Of a stretch of DNA of 64,000 nt, positions 44,496 to 53,831 are shown piece after piece. The DNA lies in the NCBI RefSeq assembly GCF_025060755.1, contig NZ_JANYUY010000024.1, positions 42,383-106,382 of the forward strand. Reading direction: 5' to 3'. Numbering within the stretch: position 1 is the first letter of the stretch; each line of letters opens with the position of its first letter. The DNA comes from Paenibacillus doosanensis. GTDB lineage: Bacteria; Bacillota; Bacilli; Paenibacillales; NBRC-103111. The notes beneath the pieces are model-generated. The model saw only the letters and a program-made list of their open reading frames with translations, did not search any database and had not been told where the DNA came from. The translations under genes and the position numbers were made by a program.

Positions 44496-46265
44496 TCAGT
44501 CGATCGGGATGTCGATATAGATGGCCGTTCCCCAACCGAATTTACTGCGGACCTTTACCCCGTATTTCTCTCCGTAGGTCAGCTTCAGCCGCTTCTGCGT
44601 ATTGAATAAACCGATGTGCTGGATCTGCTCCAGATTTCCTGTGAGCTGCGTATTTAATAGAGTCAGCCGTTCCGGCAGAATGCCGACGCCGTTGTCGATC
44701 ACCGCAATGTGAAGGCAAGCTGCCCCGAAGCGAACGCGCACTTTAATGCAGCACGATCCTTCTTTTTCCTTAATTCCATGGTATAGGCTATTTTCGATCA
44801 GCGGCTGAAACATCAGCTTCAATACATGGTATTTCAGAGCTTCGGGATCGCAATCCCAGATGACATCGAATTTATCCTTATATCTTATTTTCTGAATATC
44901 GATATAGGGGAGGGTATGATCGATCTCTTTTTTCAGCGTTACCTGCCCGGCGCCGCCCTCCAGGGAATAACGCAAAATATCGGACAAGTCTTCGATAATC
45001 GCGTTCAGCTCGTTAGGCCGACCGGTTAGCTTGGTCGCCTTCCAATTCAGCGTCTCCAGCGTATTGAATAAAAAATGCGGATTCAGCTGCGACTGCAAAG
45101 CGGCGAATTCCAGCGCTTGAGACTTGTATTTTCGCTCGGATAATTGGACCTTTAAGTAATTTTGCTCGATGAAGTTATTTAGAATGCTCTGCATAATGAA
45201 GCTGAACACATCTTTGACCTGCCGGGGCAGCGGAGGCAGCGGGCGTCCGTTTTGGGCAGAATCGAGTATGGAAATAATCGTCTTCAGATCGTTGTAATTT
45301 TTGCGGCTCAAATAATAAGCTAAGGTCGTTCCGATAACAAAGGACAGCAAAAGCAAAATGATCGTCGTTACGCTCAGACGAATCGGAATGTCGTACAGCG
45401 ACGAGCTGGGCACGATCGAGACGAACGTCCACTGGAATCGCCCCGAGGGCAGCTTATTGACGATCAAGTCCTCCCCGTTCGAGCGGATCGGGAAAAATTC
45501 GCGCGCTTCCTGCCGGATGCTGGCCAGATCGCTTTCGGGCAGCATGTCGTTATGCGTGCGAAAAATAAATTCGTCCTGCGCGTCCAGAATGAAAATGGTT
45601 TGACCTTTGAGCGTGTCCAGCCTGCTCAGCGTTTGCATGATGTAATCCGGTTTGACGTTGAGCACGATGACGCCGCTGCTGTTATCGGACAAGGTGATGC
45701 GGCGGAACATCGTAATGACGTTCGTTACGGCGGATGCGCGTCCCGTCGTCGGTTTGACGATGGAGCGGTTCTCCGCCCACATCAGCTCGGACGGGGAATG
45801 ACGGATATAGCGTTCATACCAGCCTTGATCGTAAAAATCGCCGAGATCGATCAAACCGCCGGAGGTGGACGAAATGAACCGGTTGTTTTCATTATCAATG
45901 TAAATATAGATGGAATCGATATAAGGCTTGCCGATGGAAGGGGAATCGATAAAATTTTTCAGCGAGGCCAGCTGCTCGTAATCGGCAGGCTCCGGGTAAG
46001 GCTTTTTAAGCATATTTTGCAAATTCGTAAACTGGATGGCGCTTGCAACAATGTGCAAGTTCAAAGTATCCAGCTCGTTAAAGATGAGCTCGATGTTTTG
46101 CTTGGTCTGCTTGAGCAGGTTCATGTTATTGTTGTTGATTTCTTTCTTGATATATTGCTGGATCAAAAATGTGGAGAGCGCCCCGAGCACAAGAATCGGA
46201 ATGAGCATCGGGATTAGGAACGTCGCCAAATTTTTGGCCAGAAACGCATGATACGTTTTTTTCAT
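44496..46265 (-). CDS. Membrane sensor histidine kinase, YesM family
   Basis: A 589-residue kinase. First membrane helix at about 14-34 (ATFLIPMLIPILVLGALSTF), extracytoplasmic Cache sensor, second helix at about 285-305 (LSVTTIILLLLSFVIGTTLA). Phospho-acceptor box QLNPHFLFNTLETLNW; ATP-binding motifs PLIENSLYHG and DNGVGILPERL. It is the second gene of an operon, 12 bp after its response regulator. The pair is divergent from the amidohydrolase/peptide-importer operon and probably controls it. ATG is behind GGGAGCGG. Confidence 0.92.
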   Translation of the reverse strand: MKKTYHAFLAKNLATFLIPMLIPILVLGALSTFLIQQYIKKEINNNNMNLLKQTKQNIELIFNELDTLNLHIVASAIQFTNLQNMLKKPYPEPADYEQLASLKNFIDSPSIGKPYIDSIYIYIDNENNRFISSTSGGLIDLGDFYDQGWYERYIRHSPSELMWAENRSIVKPTTGRASAVTNVITMFRRITLSDNSSGVIVLNVKPDYIMQTLSRLDTLKGQTIFILDAQDEFIFRTHNDMLPESDLASIRQEAREFFPIRSNGEDLIVNKLPSGRFQWTFVSIVPSSSLYDIPIRLSVTTIILLLLSFVIGTTLAYYLSRKNYNDLKTIISILDSAQNGRPLPPLPRQVKDVFSFIMQSILNNFIEQNYLKVQLSERKYKSQALEFAALQSQLNPHFLFNTLETLNWKATKLTGRPNELNAIIEDLSDILRYSLEGGAGQVTLKKEIDHTLPYIDIQKIRYKDKFDVIWDCDPEALKYHVLKLMFQPLIENSLYHGIKEKEGSCCIKVRVRFGAACLHIAVIDNGVGILPERLTLLNTQLTGNLEQIQHIGLFNTQKRLKLTYGEKYGVKVRSKFGWGTAIYIDIPID

Positions 46266-46277
46266 CGCTGCCGCTCC

Positions 46278-47024
46278 CTAGTCCATGTTTCTGTATTCGC
46301 GCGGGGTTTTGCCGAAAAAGCGGCGGAACGTCCGGGTAAAGTTTTTCGCGTTGCTGTAGCCTACCAAATCGCTGATTTCATAGGTTTTGTAGGAGACGTC
46401 CTTAAGCAGCTCGGCGGCCTTATTCATGCGGACCCGGGTTAAATAATCGGAGAAATTTTCGCCCGTCTTTTGCTTGAAATATTTGCTCAAATAATAGGGA
46501 TTCATATAAACGATCTTGGCTGCATTCTCCAGACAGGCTTCCTTGTAGTTTTCGTGAATGTAGTTGCGTACTTTGTCGATCGCTTTCTCGGACACGCTGG
46601 GCTCGGTAAGGACGGGGGCGTCCGGAAGAGGCGGGCTTTGCCGGGAGATTTGGTCAAGGTCCTCCTTGATCCGTTCGAATACTTTCGTAATTTCGCTGTA
46701 TTTCGTCGGTTTGAGCAAATAATGTTTAACCCCGTAATTAAGGGCCTGCTGCGCGAATTCAAACTCCCTGTAGCCGCTAAGCAGGACGATATTGATCTTG
46801 GAGCGCTGCTCGAACAGCTCCTTAGCCACATCGATTCCGCTCATGACAGGCATTTTGATATCGCAGAGCAGAACGTCGACCGGATGCTGCAATATGTAGT
46901 TCAACGCATGCATCCCGTTATCCGCTTGACCGACCACCTCGAAACCGACCTCATTCCAAGGGAAGTATTGGCTTAAACCGTTCCTGATTTCGCTCTCGTC
47001 GTCTGCAATCAACAGTTTGTACAT
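46278..47024 (-). CDS. AraC-type response regulator, YesN family (short)
   Basis: A 248-residue response regulator: receiver domain with Asp55 (LLCDIKMPVMSG) and LKPT, a short linker, and a C-terminal AraC DNA-binding domain (EACLENAAKIVYMNPYYLSK to FRRFFGKTPREYRNMD). It lacks the large middle region of the other YesN-type regulator in this window. It is divergent from the amidohydrolase gene with 308 bp between; inverted repeats lie in that gap. Start ATG 47024 is behind AGGGGGATG. Confidence 0.92.
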   Translation of the reverse strand: MYKLLIADDESEIRNGLSQYFPWNEVGFEVVGQADNGMHALNYILQHPVDVLLCDIKMPVMSGIDVAKELFEQRSKINIVLLSGYREFEFAQQALNYGVKHYLLKPTKYSEITKVFERIKEDLDQISRQSPPLPDAPVLTEPSVSEKAIDKVRNYIHENYKEACLENAAKIVYMNPYYLSKYFKQKTGENFSDYLTRVRMNKAAELLKDVSYKTYEISDLVGYSNAKNFTRTFRRFFGKTPREYRNMD

Positions 47025-47114
47025 CGTCCATCCCCCTGCAGATTTAGTTAATCTCATGGAACTTTTTTTCACATTATAGCATTGCTCCTCTATTTATTCT
47101 ATAATCTTTCGATA

Positions 47115-47129
47115 GTTTACTATGTAAAC
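47115..47129. promoter_or_regulatory. Perfect inverted repeat GTTTAC-TAT-GTAAAC
   Basis: A 15-bp palindrome in the divergent gap between the response regulator and the amidohydrolase operon. It shares the GTTT/AAAC half-site with the palindrome before fucI. Confidence 0.45.
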
Positions 47130-47157
47130 GAAATCATTGGAAAAAATAGCAAGGAAA

Positions 47158-47195
47158 AGTATCATTTTTTGCATGAAAAGATGAAAAATGATACT
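47158..47195. promoter_or_regulatory. Long inverted repeat before the amidohydrolase operon
   Basis: Perfect 12-base arms AGTATCATTTTT and AAAAATGATACT with a 14-base loop, 138 bp before the first start codon. It could be an operator or an RNA hairpin in the leader. The remaining bases of the 47025-47332 gap are AT-rich, with no gene. Confidence 0.5.
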
Positions 47196-47332
47196 AATCG
47201 CCAGCAATATGCCAATTGAAGATTCCAAATATAAAACGCGAGGCCTACTCAAATAGCGGGTTTTGGTGTTAAATGTATGTAAGGATAATTAACATTTATT
47301 TTATTTCCAAATGCAGAAAGGACGGGAACGGT

Positions 47333-48739
47333 ATGGATAACAAGCGGAGCATTAGCGAGATTATGGAAGGCAAGCGGGAGATGTTCATTCAAGTGAGCGA
47401 CCGCATATGGGAATTTGCGGAGACCCGATTCGAAGAATTCCGTTCGGCGGAGCTGCTTTGCGCAACGCTCGAGAATGAAGGCTTCAAGGTCGAGCGCGGG
47501 GTAGGCGGGATGGAAACGGCTTTCGTCGGCTCTTACGGAAGCGGCGGGCCGGTGGTCGCGATCTTGGGAGAATACGACGCTCTCGCGGGCTTGAGTCAAT
47601 ATCAGGGAGAGGCGCAGGAGCATCCTGTCGTTCCCGGGGGCAACGGCCACGGGTGCGGACATAATCTGCTCGGAACCGGTTCGCTTGCCGCTGCGGTGTC
47701 TTTGAGGCATTACATGGAAGAGAACGGCATTGCAGGCACAGTTCGTTACTACGGCTGTCCAGGGGAAGAAGGCGGATCAGGCAAAGCGTTCATGGCCAAA
47801 GCGGGTTTGTTCGACGATGCCGATATTGCGATATGCTGGCATCCCGGCGTCGCCAACGGGATTATGAGCGGCTCATCGCTGGCCAATTATCAGGTGTACT
47901 ATAAATTTAAAGGACGTACCTCCCATGCGGCGGCAAGCCCGCATCTGGGACGCAGCGCGCTCGATGCGGTCGAGCTGATGAACGTCGGCGTGAATTATTT
48001 GCGGGAGCACATCATTCAGGAGGCGCGCGTCCATTATGCGATAACGAACAGCGGGGGAATTTCGCCGAATGTCGTGCAGGGAGAGGCGGAGGTGCTTTAT
48101 TTGATCCGGGCGCCCAAGACGCAGCAGGTGGAGGAAATTTATCAGCGCATCTGCAATATTGCCAGAGGGGCGGCATTGATGACGGGTACCGAAGCGGAAA
48201 TCGTGTTCGATAAAGCTTGTTCGAATGTCGTTCCTAACTCCGTTCTGGAAAATGTGATGCACGAATGTTTCCAGGAGCTCGGCGTACCTCAATTTACGGA
48301 AGAGGAGCTTCGCTATGCCGGCGCGATTCGCAGCAGCTTGTCCGACGCCGACAAAAGCTTCAGCATTCGAAGCGAGCTTAAGGATAAAGATATGTGCGAT
48401 GTGCTGCTGCCGCTCACGGAGGAAGCGCGCCAGCGGGTGATGTCGGGCTCGACCGACGTAGGCGATGTCAGCTGGGTCGTGCCGACGGTGCAGTGCTCGA
48501 CGGCCTGCTGGGCTATCGGCACGCCGGCCCATACATGGCAGGTCGTCTCGCAAGGGGCTACCTCGATATCGCATAAAGCGATGCTGCACGCGGGGAAAGT
48601 GATGGCGGAGACGGCGCTCAAGGTGCTGCTTGATCCAGACATTGCCGCCAGAGCGAAGGCGGAGCTGAGCGAGCTGCTGGACGGGCAAGCCTATGTCAGC
48701 CCGATTCCGGACGGCGTGAAGCCGTCGGCCAAAAAATAA
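47333..48739 (+). CDS. M20-family amidohydrolase, AbgB-like (copy 1)
   Basis: A 468-residue zinc peptidase-fold enzyme. Metal ligands are seen in GNGHGCGHNLLGTG (106-110), GCPGEEGGSGKAF (Glu145/146) and CWHPG; the lid domain carries YYKFKGRTSHAAASPHLGRS. The family includes p-aminobenzoyl-glutamate hydrolase subunit B and other N-acyl or peptide amide hydrolases. A second copy about 3 kb downstream is highly similar. No AbgA partner gene is present. It starts the operon that ends with a peptide importer. ATG 47333 has AGAAAGGACGGG upstream. Confidence 0.9.
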   Translation: MDNKRSISEIMEGKREMFIQVSDRIWEFAETRFEEFRSAELLCATLENEGFKVERGVGGMETAFVGSYGSGGPVVAILGEYDALAGLSQYQGEAQEHPVVPGGNGHGCGHNLLGTGSLAAAVSLRHYMEENGIAGTVRYYGCPGEEGGSGKAFMAKAGLFDDADIAICWHPGVANGIMSGSSLANYQVYYKFKGRTSHAAASPHLGRSALDAVELMNVGVNYLREHIIQEARVHYAITNSGGISPNVVQGEAEVLYLIRAPKTQQVEEIYQRICNIARGAALMTGTEAEIVFDKACSNVVPNSVLENVMHECFQELGVPQFTEEELRYAGAIRSSLSDADKSFSIRSELKDKDMCDVLLPLTEEARQRVMSGSTDVGDVSWVVPTVQCSTACWAIGTPAHTWQVVSQGATSISHKAMLHAGKVMAETALKVLLDPDIAARAKAELSELLDGQAYVSPIPDGVKPSAKK

Positions 48740-48773
48740 CGCGGATCGGAACAAGAGGAGGAGCCTGAACGAT

Positions 48774-50249
48774 ATGTCCGTATCTTCACAGCGAGATCAG
48801 GCGGCATTTTGGCCGATTCTGGCAGCTATCTGCTTCGGTTCCTTCCTCGCCACGATGGGCATATCGGCAGTGAATGTAGCCATTCCGTCGCTCATGAGCG
48901 ACTTTGGAGCAGACCTAAGCCATGTAAAATGGGCGGTCACCGGGTTTATTCTGGCAGGCGGCGTGATCGCTCCGGTCACTGGCTATTTGGGCGACCGGCT
49001 GAGTCCCAAATATTTGTATATCGTATCGCTAATCGGCTTCACGATAGCGTCGGCGCTGTGCGCCATGGCCTGGAACGTCGGGGCGCTGGTCGCCTTTCGC
49101 ATCTTGCAGGGCGCGTTCAGCGGCATGATCATGCCGGCGACCATGACCATCATCTATCAGGTCATCCCGCGCGAACGGCAGCCCTTCGCCAATAGCATGT
49201 GGTCGCTTTCCAGCGTGCTCGCCCCGGCGCTGGGGCCGACTTTGGCCGGATGGCTCATCCAGACATGGTCTTGGCATTGGCTGTTCTGGCTCAATTTGCC
49301 CTTCGGCGTCGTCGGGGTGCTCGTAGCGATGAAGCTGCTGCCGTATTACCGGTTGTATTCGCCGAAACCGTTCGATCTGCCCGGCTTCGTCATGGTCACC
49401 TCCTGCAGCACTGCTTTCTTGATCGCTTTCAGCGAAGTGGATCAATGGGGCTGGACGTCCTGGAAAACGCTGGGCTTGCTCGCGCTCGGCGCCGTCGTGC
49501 TGGCGGCCTTCATCCGCAGGGCAAGGAGGGTCGAGGCGCCGCTGCTGCAGCTGCAAGTATTCGCGAATCGCCGTTTTACCCTCACGTTAATCCTCGGCAG
49601 CATCATTCTCATCAGCCTGTATTCGGGCTCGTATTTGACCCCCGTGTTTCTGCAGACGATCCAGCAGGCCGGGGCGATGGAAGCGGGCTTGACGCTGCTG
49701 CCCGGATCGGCGGCGATGGCCGTATTCATGCCGATTGCCGGCAGGCTGTACTCGAAGGTAGGTCCTGCGGCGCTGATTACGGCGGGTATTCTGCTTATCG
49801 GCGCGGGGATGATCGCCATGGGGCAGCTGACGCCGGATATATCGCGAACGTATATTATGGGCTGGATGACGGTGCGCAACATCGGGATTGCGCTGGCTAC
49901 GATGCCGGCAGCCAATGCGGGGATGGAGGAGATCGAGGCCGAACTGACGGGCCATGCCTCCTCCGCCAGCAATTGGGTGAAGCAGGGCTTCGGCTCGCTG
50001 TCGATCGGTCTGATCACCTCGCTGCTTTCCTTGAGCGTTGCGATGCATACGAAGGAGCTGGCAGGCGGAGGAACGGTGACGGGCGCTGTGGAGCGGCAAG
50101 CTTTTACCGATGCGGTGAACGATGTTACTTTGTTGGCGGCGGCGACGGCATTCCTATGCTTGCCGCTCGTATGGACGCTGCGCAGGAGAAAGGCGCAGTC
50201 CGGCAGTGTGGGAAACCCGGCGGGACGCAAAGCATTTTCGGCCGAATGA
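48774..50249 (+). CDS. MFS transporter, DHA2 (14-helix drug:H+ antiporter) family
   Basis: A 491-residue major facilitator with about fourteen membrane helices. The first-loop motif GYLGDRLSPKYLY and ISAVNVAIPSL at the end of helix 1 are typical of EmrB/QacA exporters, as is the helix 5 motif ALGPTLAGWLI. It lies between the two amidohydrolase genes and could export a product or take up a substrate. DHA2 members are mostly exporters. ATG is behind AGAGGAGGAG. Confidence 0.9.
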   Translation: MSVSSQRDQAAFWPILAAICFGSFLATMGISAVNVAIPSLMSDFGADLSHVKWAVTGFILAGGVIAPVTGYLGDRLSPKYLYIVSLIGFTIASALCAMAWNVGALVAFRILQGAFSGMIMPATMTIIYQVIPRERQPFANSMWSLSSVLAPALGPTLAGWLIQTWSWHWLFWLNLPFGVVGVLVAMKLLPYYRLYSPKPFDLPGFVMVTSCSTAFLIAFSEVDQWGWTSWKTLGLLALGAVVLAAFIRRARRVEAPLLQLQVFANRRFTLTLILGSIILISLYSGSYLTPVFLQTIQQAGAMEAGLTLLPGSAAMAVFMPIAGRLYSKVGPAALITAGILLIGAGMIAMGQLTPDISRTYIMGWMTVRNIGIALATMPAANAGMEEIEAELTGHASSASNWVKQGFGSLSIGLITSLLSLSVAMHTKELAGGGTVTGAVERQAFTDAVNDVTLLAAATAFLCLPLVWTLRRRKAQSGSVGNPAGRKAFSAE

Positions 50250-50325
50250 ATTCGGAAAAGTTGCGGGGGCTGCGGCTTCTGCAGAAGGAGAAAAGGCAGA
50301 TCATCTAAATAAGGAGCTGGTTCTA

Positions 50326-51750
50326 ATGGGTGCCATGATCGCTTCCGATTATGTTCAGCGGTTGTCCGCTCTTATCGAGGAACGCCGGGCGCGCTTTATC
50401 GCTATTAGCGACCGGATTTGGGAATATGCGGAGCCGAGATATACGGAGAAGCGTTCCGCAGCGCTGATCGCCGAGGCGTTGGAAGAGGAAGGCTTCGCCG
50501 TTCTGCGGGAAGCGGGAGAAGTGCCCAACGCGCTTGTCGGCATTTACGGCTCAGGAGCTCCGGTCATCGCGATATTGGGAGAGTACGATGCGCTGTTCGA
50601 CCTGAGCCAAGCCAAAGGATCGGCGGAGAAGCAGCCGCTGGTGCCGGGAGGCAGCGGCCATGGCTGCGGGCATAATCTGCTTGGGACCGGAGCTTTGGCG
50701 GCAGCCGTCGCCGTCCGCCGTTATATGGAGGAGCAGGGACTCTCGGGTACGGTGAAATATTACGGATGTCCGGCCGAAGAAGGCGGCGGGGGCAAAGCGT
50801 TTATGGCCAGAGCCGGATTGTTTGGCGGCGTGGACGCAGCGCTGACATGGCACCCGAGCCCGGTGAACGGAGTGATGTCGTCCAATTTCCTGGCTACGTG
50901 CCAGGTCTACTACAAGTTCAAGGGAAGGAGTTCGCACGCCGCCGTGAGCCCCCAATTGGGGAGAAGCGCTCTGGATGCGGTGGAGCTGATGAATGTCGGA
51001 GCCAACTACTTGCGGGAGCATCTGGAGCAGGAAACCCGCTTGCATTACGCTGTCACGAATACGGGAGGCATCTCGCCGAACGTCGTTCAGCCGGAGGCGG
51101 AGGTGCTCTACAAGCTGCGCGCTCCGCAGAGCTCGCAGGTGCGGGAGATGTACGGGCGGGTCAGCGACATCGCCAGGGGAGCCGCGCTGATGACCGGAAC
51201 GGAAGTGGAAATCCGCTTCGATGCGGCCTCATCGAATTTCATCTTGAACACGACGCTGGAGAAGGTCATGTACGACAACTTCGAGAAGCTGGGCGTCCCG
51301 GTCTTCGACGAGGAGGACCGGAAACTGGCCGAGGCCATTCGCGCCACCTTCTCCGATAGCGAACGCGGACAGCGGATGCCTTCCCGCCACGAAGGCAAGG
51401 CGGTCTCCGACACGCTGGAGCCCTACAAGCCTAAGTCGGGGGTCAACCCGGGCTCCTCCGACGTCGGCGACGTCAGCTGGCTCGTGCCGACCGCTCAATG
51501 CGGAACGGCTTGTATGGCGCTGGGCACGCCTTTCCATACGTGGCAGCTCGTGTCGCAAGGAGCTGCGCCGATCGGACATAAGGGGATGCTGCATGCGGGT
51601 AAAGTCATCGCAGCGACCGCCGTTCAGCTGCTGCTGCAGCCGGAACTGCTCGAAGAGGCCAAGAAGGAGCATGAGGAGGAGCGCGGCGGGGTCCCGTACA
51701 CGACGCTGATTCCGCCGGAGGCTCGCCCGCTGCCGGTCAGTAAAACTTAA
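50326..51750 (+). CDS. M20-family amidohydrolase, AbgB-like (copy 2)
   Basis: A 474-residue paralogue of the enzyme at 47333. It has the same metal motifs (GSGHGCGHNLLGTG, GCPAEEGGGGKAF, TWHPSP) and the same lid (YYKFKGRSSHAAVSPQLGRS). It differs by an insert near PSRHEGKAVSDTLEPYKPKS. The two are co-linear over their whole length, so they arose by duplication, and the MFS gene sits between them. Start ATG 50326 is 9 bases after AAGGAG. They may form a hetero-oligomer or act on two related amides. Confidence 0.9.
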   Translation: MGAMIASDYVQRLSALIEERRARFIAISDRIWEYAEPRYTEKRSAALIAEALEEEGFAVLREAGEVPNALVGIYGSGAPVIAILGEYDALFDLSQAKGSAEKQPLVPGGSGHGCGHNLLGTGALAAAVAVRRYMEEQGLSGTVKYYGCPAEEGGGGKAFMARAGLFGGVDAALTWHPSPVNGVMSSNFLATCQVYYKFKGRSSHAAVSPQLGRSALDAVELMNVGANYLREHLEQETRLHYAVTNTGGISPNVVQPEAEVLYKLRAPQSSQVREMYGRVSDIARGAALMTGTEVEIRFDAASSNFILNTTLEKVMYDNFEKLGVPVFDEEDRKLAEAIRATFSDSERGQRMPSRHEGKAVSDTLEPYKPKSGVNPGSSDVGDVSWLVPTAQCGTACMALGTPFHTWQLVSQGAAPIGHKGMLHAGKVIAATAVQLLLQPELLEEAKKEHEEERGGVPYTTLIPPEARPLPVSKT

Positions 51751-51810
51751 CTCCCTATACTATTTATGGCCTAAACCATTTATATACTATACCAGAAGGC
51801 GGTGAGAAGC

Positions 51811-52815
51811 ATGGACCATCTGCTTCAAGTGAATCATCTGCAAACGGCATTCCGGACGGACAAGGGGGAAGTCATCTCCATTGACGACGTGAGCTTCTCG
51901 CTGAAGCCGGGAGAGACGATCGGAATCGTCGGCGAATCCGGCTGCGGCAAAAGCGTAACCTCGCTGTCGATCATGCGGCTGCTTGGCTCTAAAGGCCGCA
52001 TCCGACAGGGCGAAATCCGCTTCGGAGGCGCCGATCTTACCGGGATGACGGAGGCGCAGATGAGGGAGATTCGCGGCAATGAGATCTCGATGATTTTTCA
52101 AGAGCCGATGACCTCGCTCAACCCGGTGTTTACGATCGGGCATCAGATGGGCGAGTCCATCCGGCTGCATTTGAAGATGAAGCCCAAGGAGACGAGGGCT
52201 TACGCGATCGAGATGCTGAAGAAAGTCGGCATTCCGCGGCCCGAGGCCATTGTCGATGAATACCCTCACGCTTTGTCCGGGGGGATGAGACAGCGGGTCA
52301 TGATTGCCATGGCGCTGTCCTGCAAGCCGAAGCTGCTCATTGCCGACGAGCCGACCACCGCCCTGGATGTAACGATTCAAGCGCAAATTTTGGAGCTGAT
52401 GAAGAAGCTTCGGCAGGATTCGGGCACGGCGATTATGCTGATTACGCATGATCTGGGCGTCATCGCCGAAATGGCCGACAAGGTCATTGTCATGTATGCG
52501 GGGCAGGTCGTGGAGGAGACGGACGTCTTCACGCTGTTCGACGAGCCGAAGCATCCTTATACGAAAGGATTGATGAGCTCGATACCCCACATCGACTCGG
52601 GGATGGACGAGCGGCTTGCTTCGATCCCGGGCACGGTGCCGTCGCTGCATCAAATGCCGCAGGGCTGCCGGTTCCATACCCGCTGTCCGTACGCGGTAGA
52701 GCGATGCCTTCAGCAGGCTCCGCCGTTAATGCAATCGGGGGCGAATCATCTTGCCCGCTGCTGGCTGGCAGAAGAGCATTCGCCCCAGGAGCGTAAGGAG
52801 GCGGCTTATGGCTAA
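51811..52815 (+). CDS. dppD: Peptide ABC transporter ATPase, DppD/OppD
   Basis: A 334-residue ATPase: Walker A GESGCGKS, signature LSGGMRQRVMIAMAL, Walker B LLIADEPTTALD, and the C-terminal Opp/Dpp iron-sulfur-like cluster motif CRFHTRCPYAVERC. The last 8 bases overlap the dppF start. It energises the peptide importer encoded downstream. ATG 51811 follows AGAAGGCGG. Confidence 0.92.
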   Translation: MDHLLQVNHLQTAFRTDKGEVISIDDVSFSLKPGETIGIVGESGCGKSVTSLSIMRLLGSKGRIRQGEIRFGGADLTGMTEAQMREIRGNEISMIFQEPMTSLNPVFTIGHQMGESIRLHLKMKPKETRAYAIEMLKKVGIPRPEAIVDEYPHALSGGMRQRVMIAMALSCKPKLLIADEPTTALDVTIQAQILELMKKLRQDSGTAIMLITHDLGVIAEMADKVIVMYAGQVVEETDVFTLFDEPKHPYTKGLMSSIPHIDSGMDERLASIPGTVPSLHQMPQGCRFHTRCPYAVERCLQQAPPLMQSGANHLARCWLAEEHSPQERKEAAYG

Positions 52816-53809
52816 TCGGGCGAGAGAGATGAAGGCGGCCGACGCGCCGCTGCTGACGGTAGAACGGCTCAAGACTTATTATCCGATCCGCAAAGGAATT
52901 ATTTCGAGAACGGTCGGCCATGTGAAGGCGGTCGACGGCGTTAATTTCCATATTTATCCCGGCGAGACGCTGGGGCTCGTCGGCGAATCCGGCTGCGGCA
53001 AATCGACGATCGGCCGGACGATTGTCCGGTTAGAGGAGCCGACGGAAGGCCGGATTTTATTCGAGGGGCGCGACATTGCGGGATATTCCGGCTCGCATAT
53101 GAAAAAGGTCCGCTCCGATTTGCAAATCATTTTCCAGGACCCGTACTCCTCGCTCAATCCGCGCAAACGAATCAGCGACATTTTGGCCGAACCGCTTAAA
53201 GTCCATAAGATCGTGCCTGAGGGGGATATACCGAAGGAAGTCGGCAAGCTGCTCGAAATCGTCGGGCTGCCCAGCGGCTATAAGGACCGCTATCCGCACG
53301 AATTTTCGGGCGGTCAGCGGCAGCGGATCGGGATTGCCCGGGCGCTGTCGCTCAAGCCGAAGCTGATCGTCTGCGACGAGCCGGTCTCGGCGCTCGACGT
53401 CTCCATCCAGGCGCAGGTATTGAATTTGTTGAAGGATTTGCAAAAAGAATTTCATCTGACCTATTTATTCATTGCTCACGGTCTTGGGGCCGTTCGCTAT
53501 ATTAGCGACCGGATCGCGGTCATGTATTTGGGCAAGGTGGTGGAGATTGCGCGCAAAGAGGAGATGTTCCGCAATCCGCAGCATCCTTACACACAGGCGC
53601 TGCTCAGCGCCTATCCCGTACCGAATCCGCATCTCAGGTCGAAGGAGCGAATCGTCATTCAGGGCGATGTGCCGAGTCCGGCCAATCCGCCGAACGGCTG
53701 CCGGTTCCATACGCGCTGCCCTCTGGCCAAGGCGATCTGCCGCGAGCAGGAGCCGGAATTGAAAGGAAGCGAGCATGCCGTAGCCTGCTTCGCTCTCGAC
53801 GGATCATGA
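52808..53809 (+). CDS. dppF: Peptide ABC transporter ATPase, DppF/OppF
   Basis: A 333-residue ATPase: Walker A GESGCGKS, QIIFQDPYSSLNPRKRI, signature FSGGQRQRIGIARAL, Walker B LIVCDEPVSALD, and the C-terminal CRFHTRCPLAKAIC. It pairs with DppD as the two-ATPase engine. The usual H-loop context HDL appears as AHGLGAVRY, where the DL is changed to GL. ATG is behind GTAAGGAGG. Confidence 0.92.
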   Translation: MANRAREMKAADAPLLTVERLKTYYPIRKGIISRTVGHVKAVDGVNFHIYPGETLGLVGESGCGKSTIGRTIVRLEEPTEGRILFEGRDIAGYSGSHMKKVRSDLQIIFQDPYSSLNPRKRISDILAEPLKVHKIVPEGDIPKEVGKLLEIVGLPSGYKDRYPHEFSGGQRQRIGIARALSLKPKLIVCDEPVSALDVSIQAQVLNLLKDLQKEFHLTYLFIAHGLGAVRYISDRIAVMYLGKVVEIARKEEMFRNPQHPYTQALLSAYPVPNPHLRSKERIVIQGDVPSPANPPNGCRFHTRCPLAKAICREQEPELKGSEHAVACFALDGS

Positions 53810-53831
53810 CAAATAGGAGGAGGAGGCTGCC

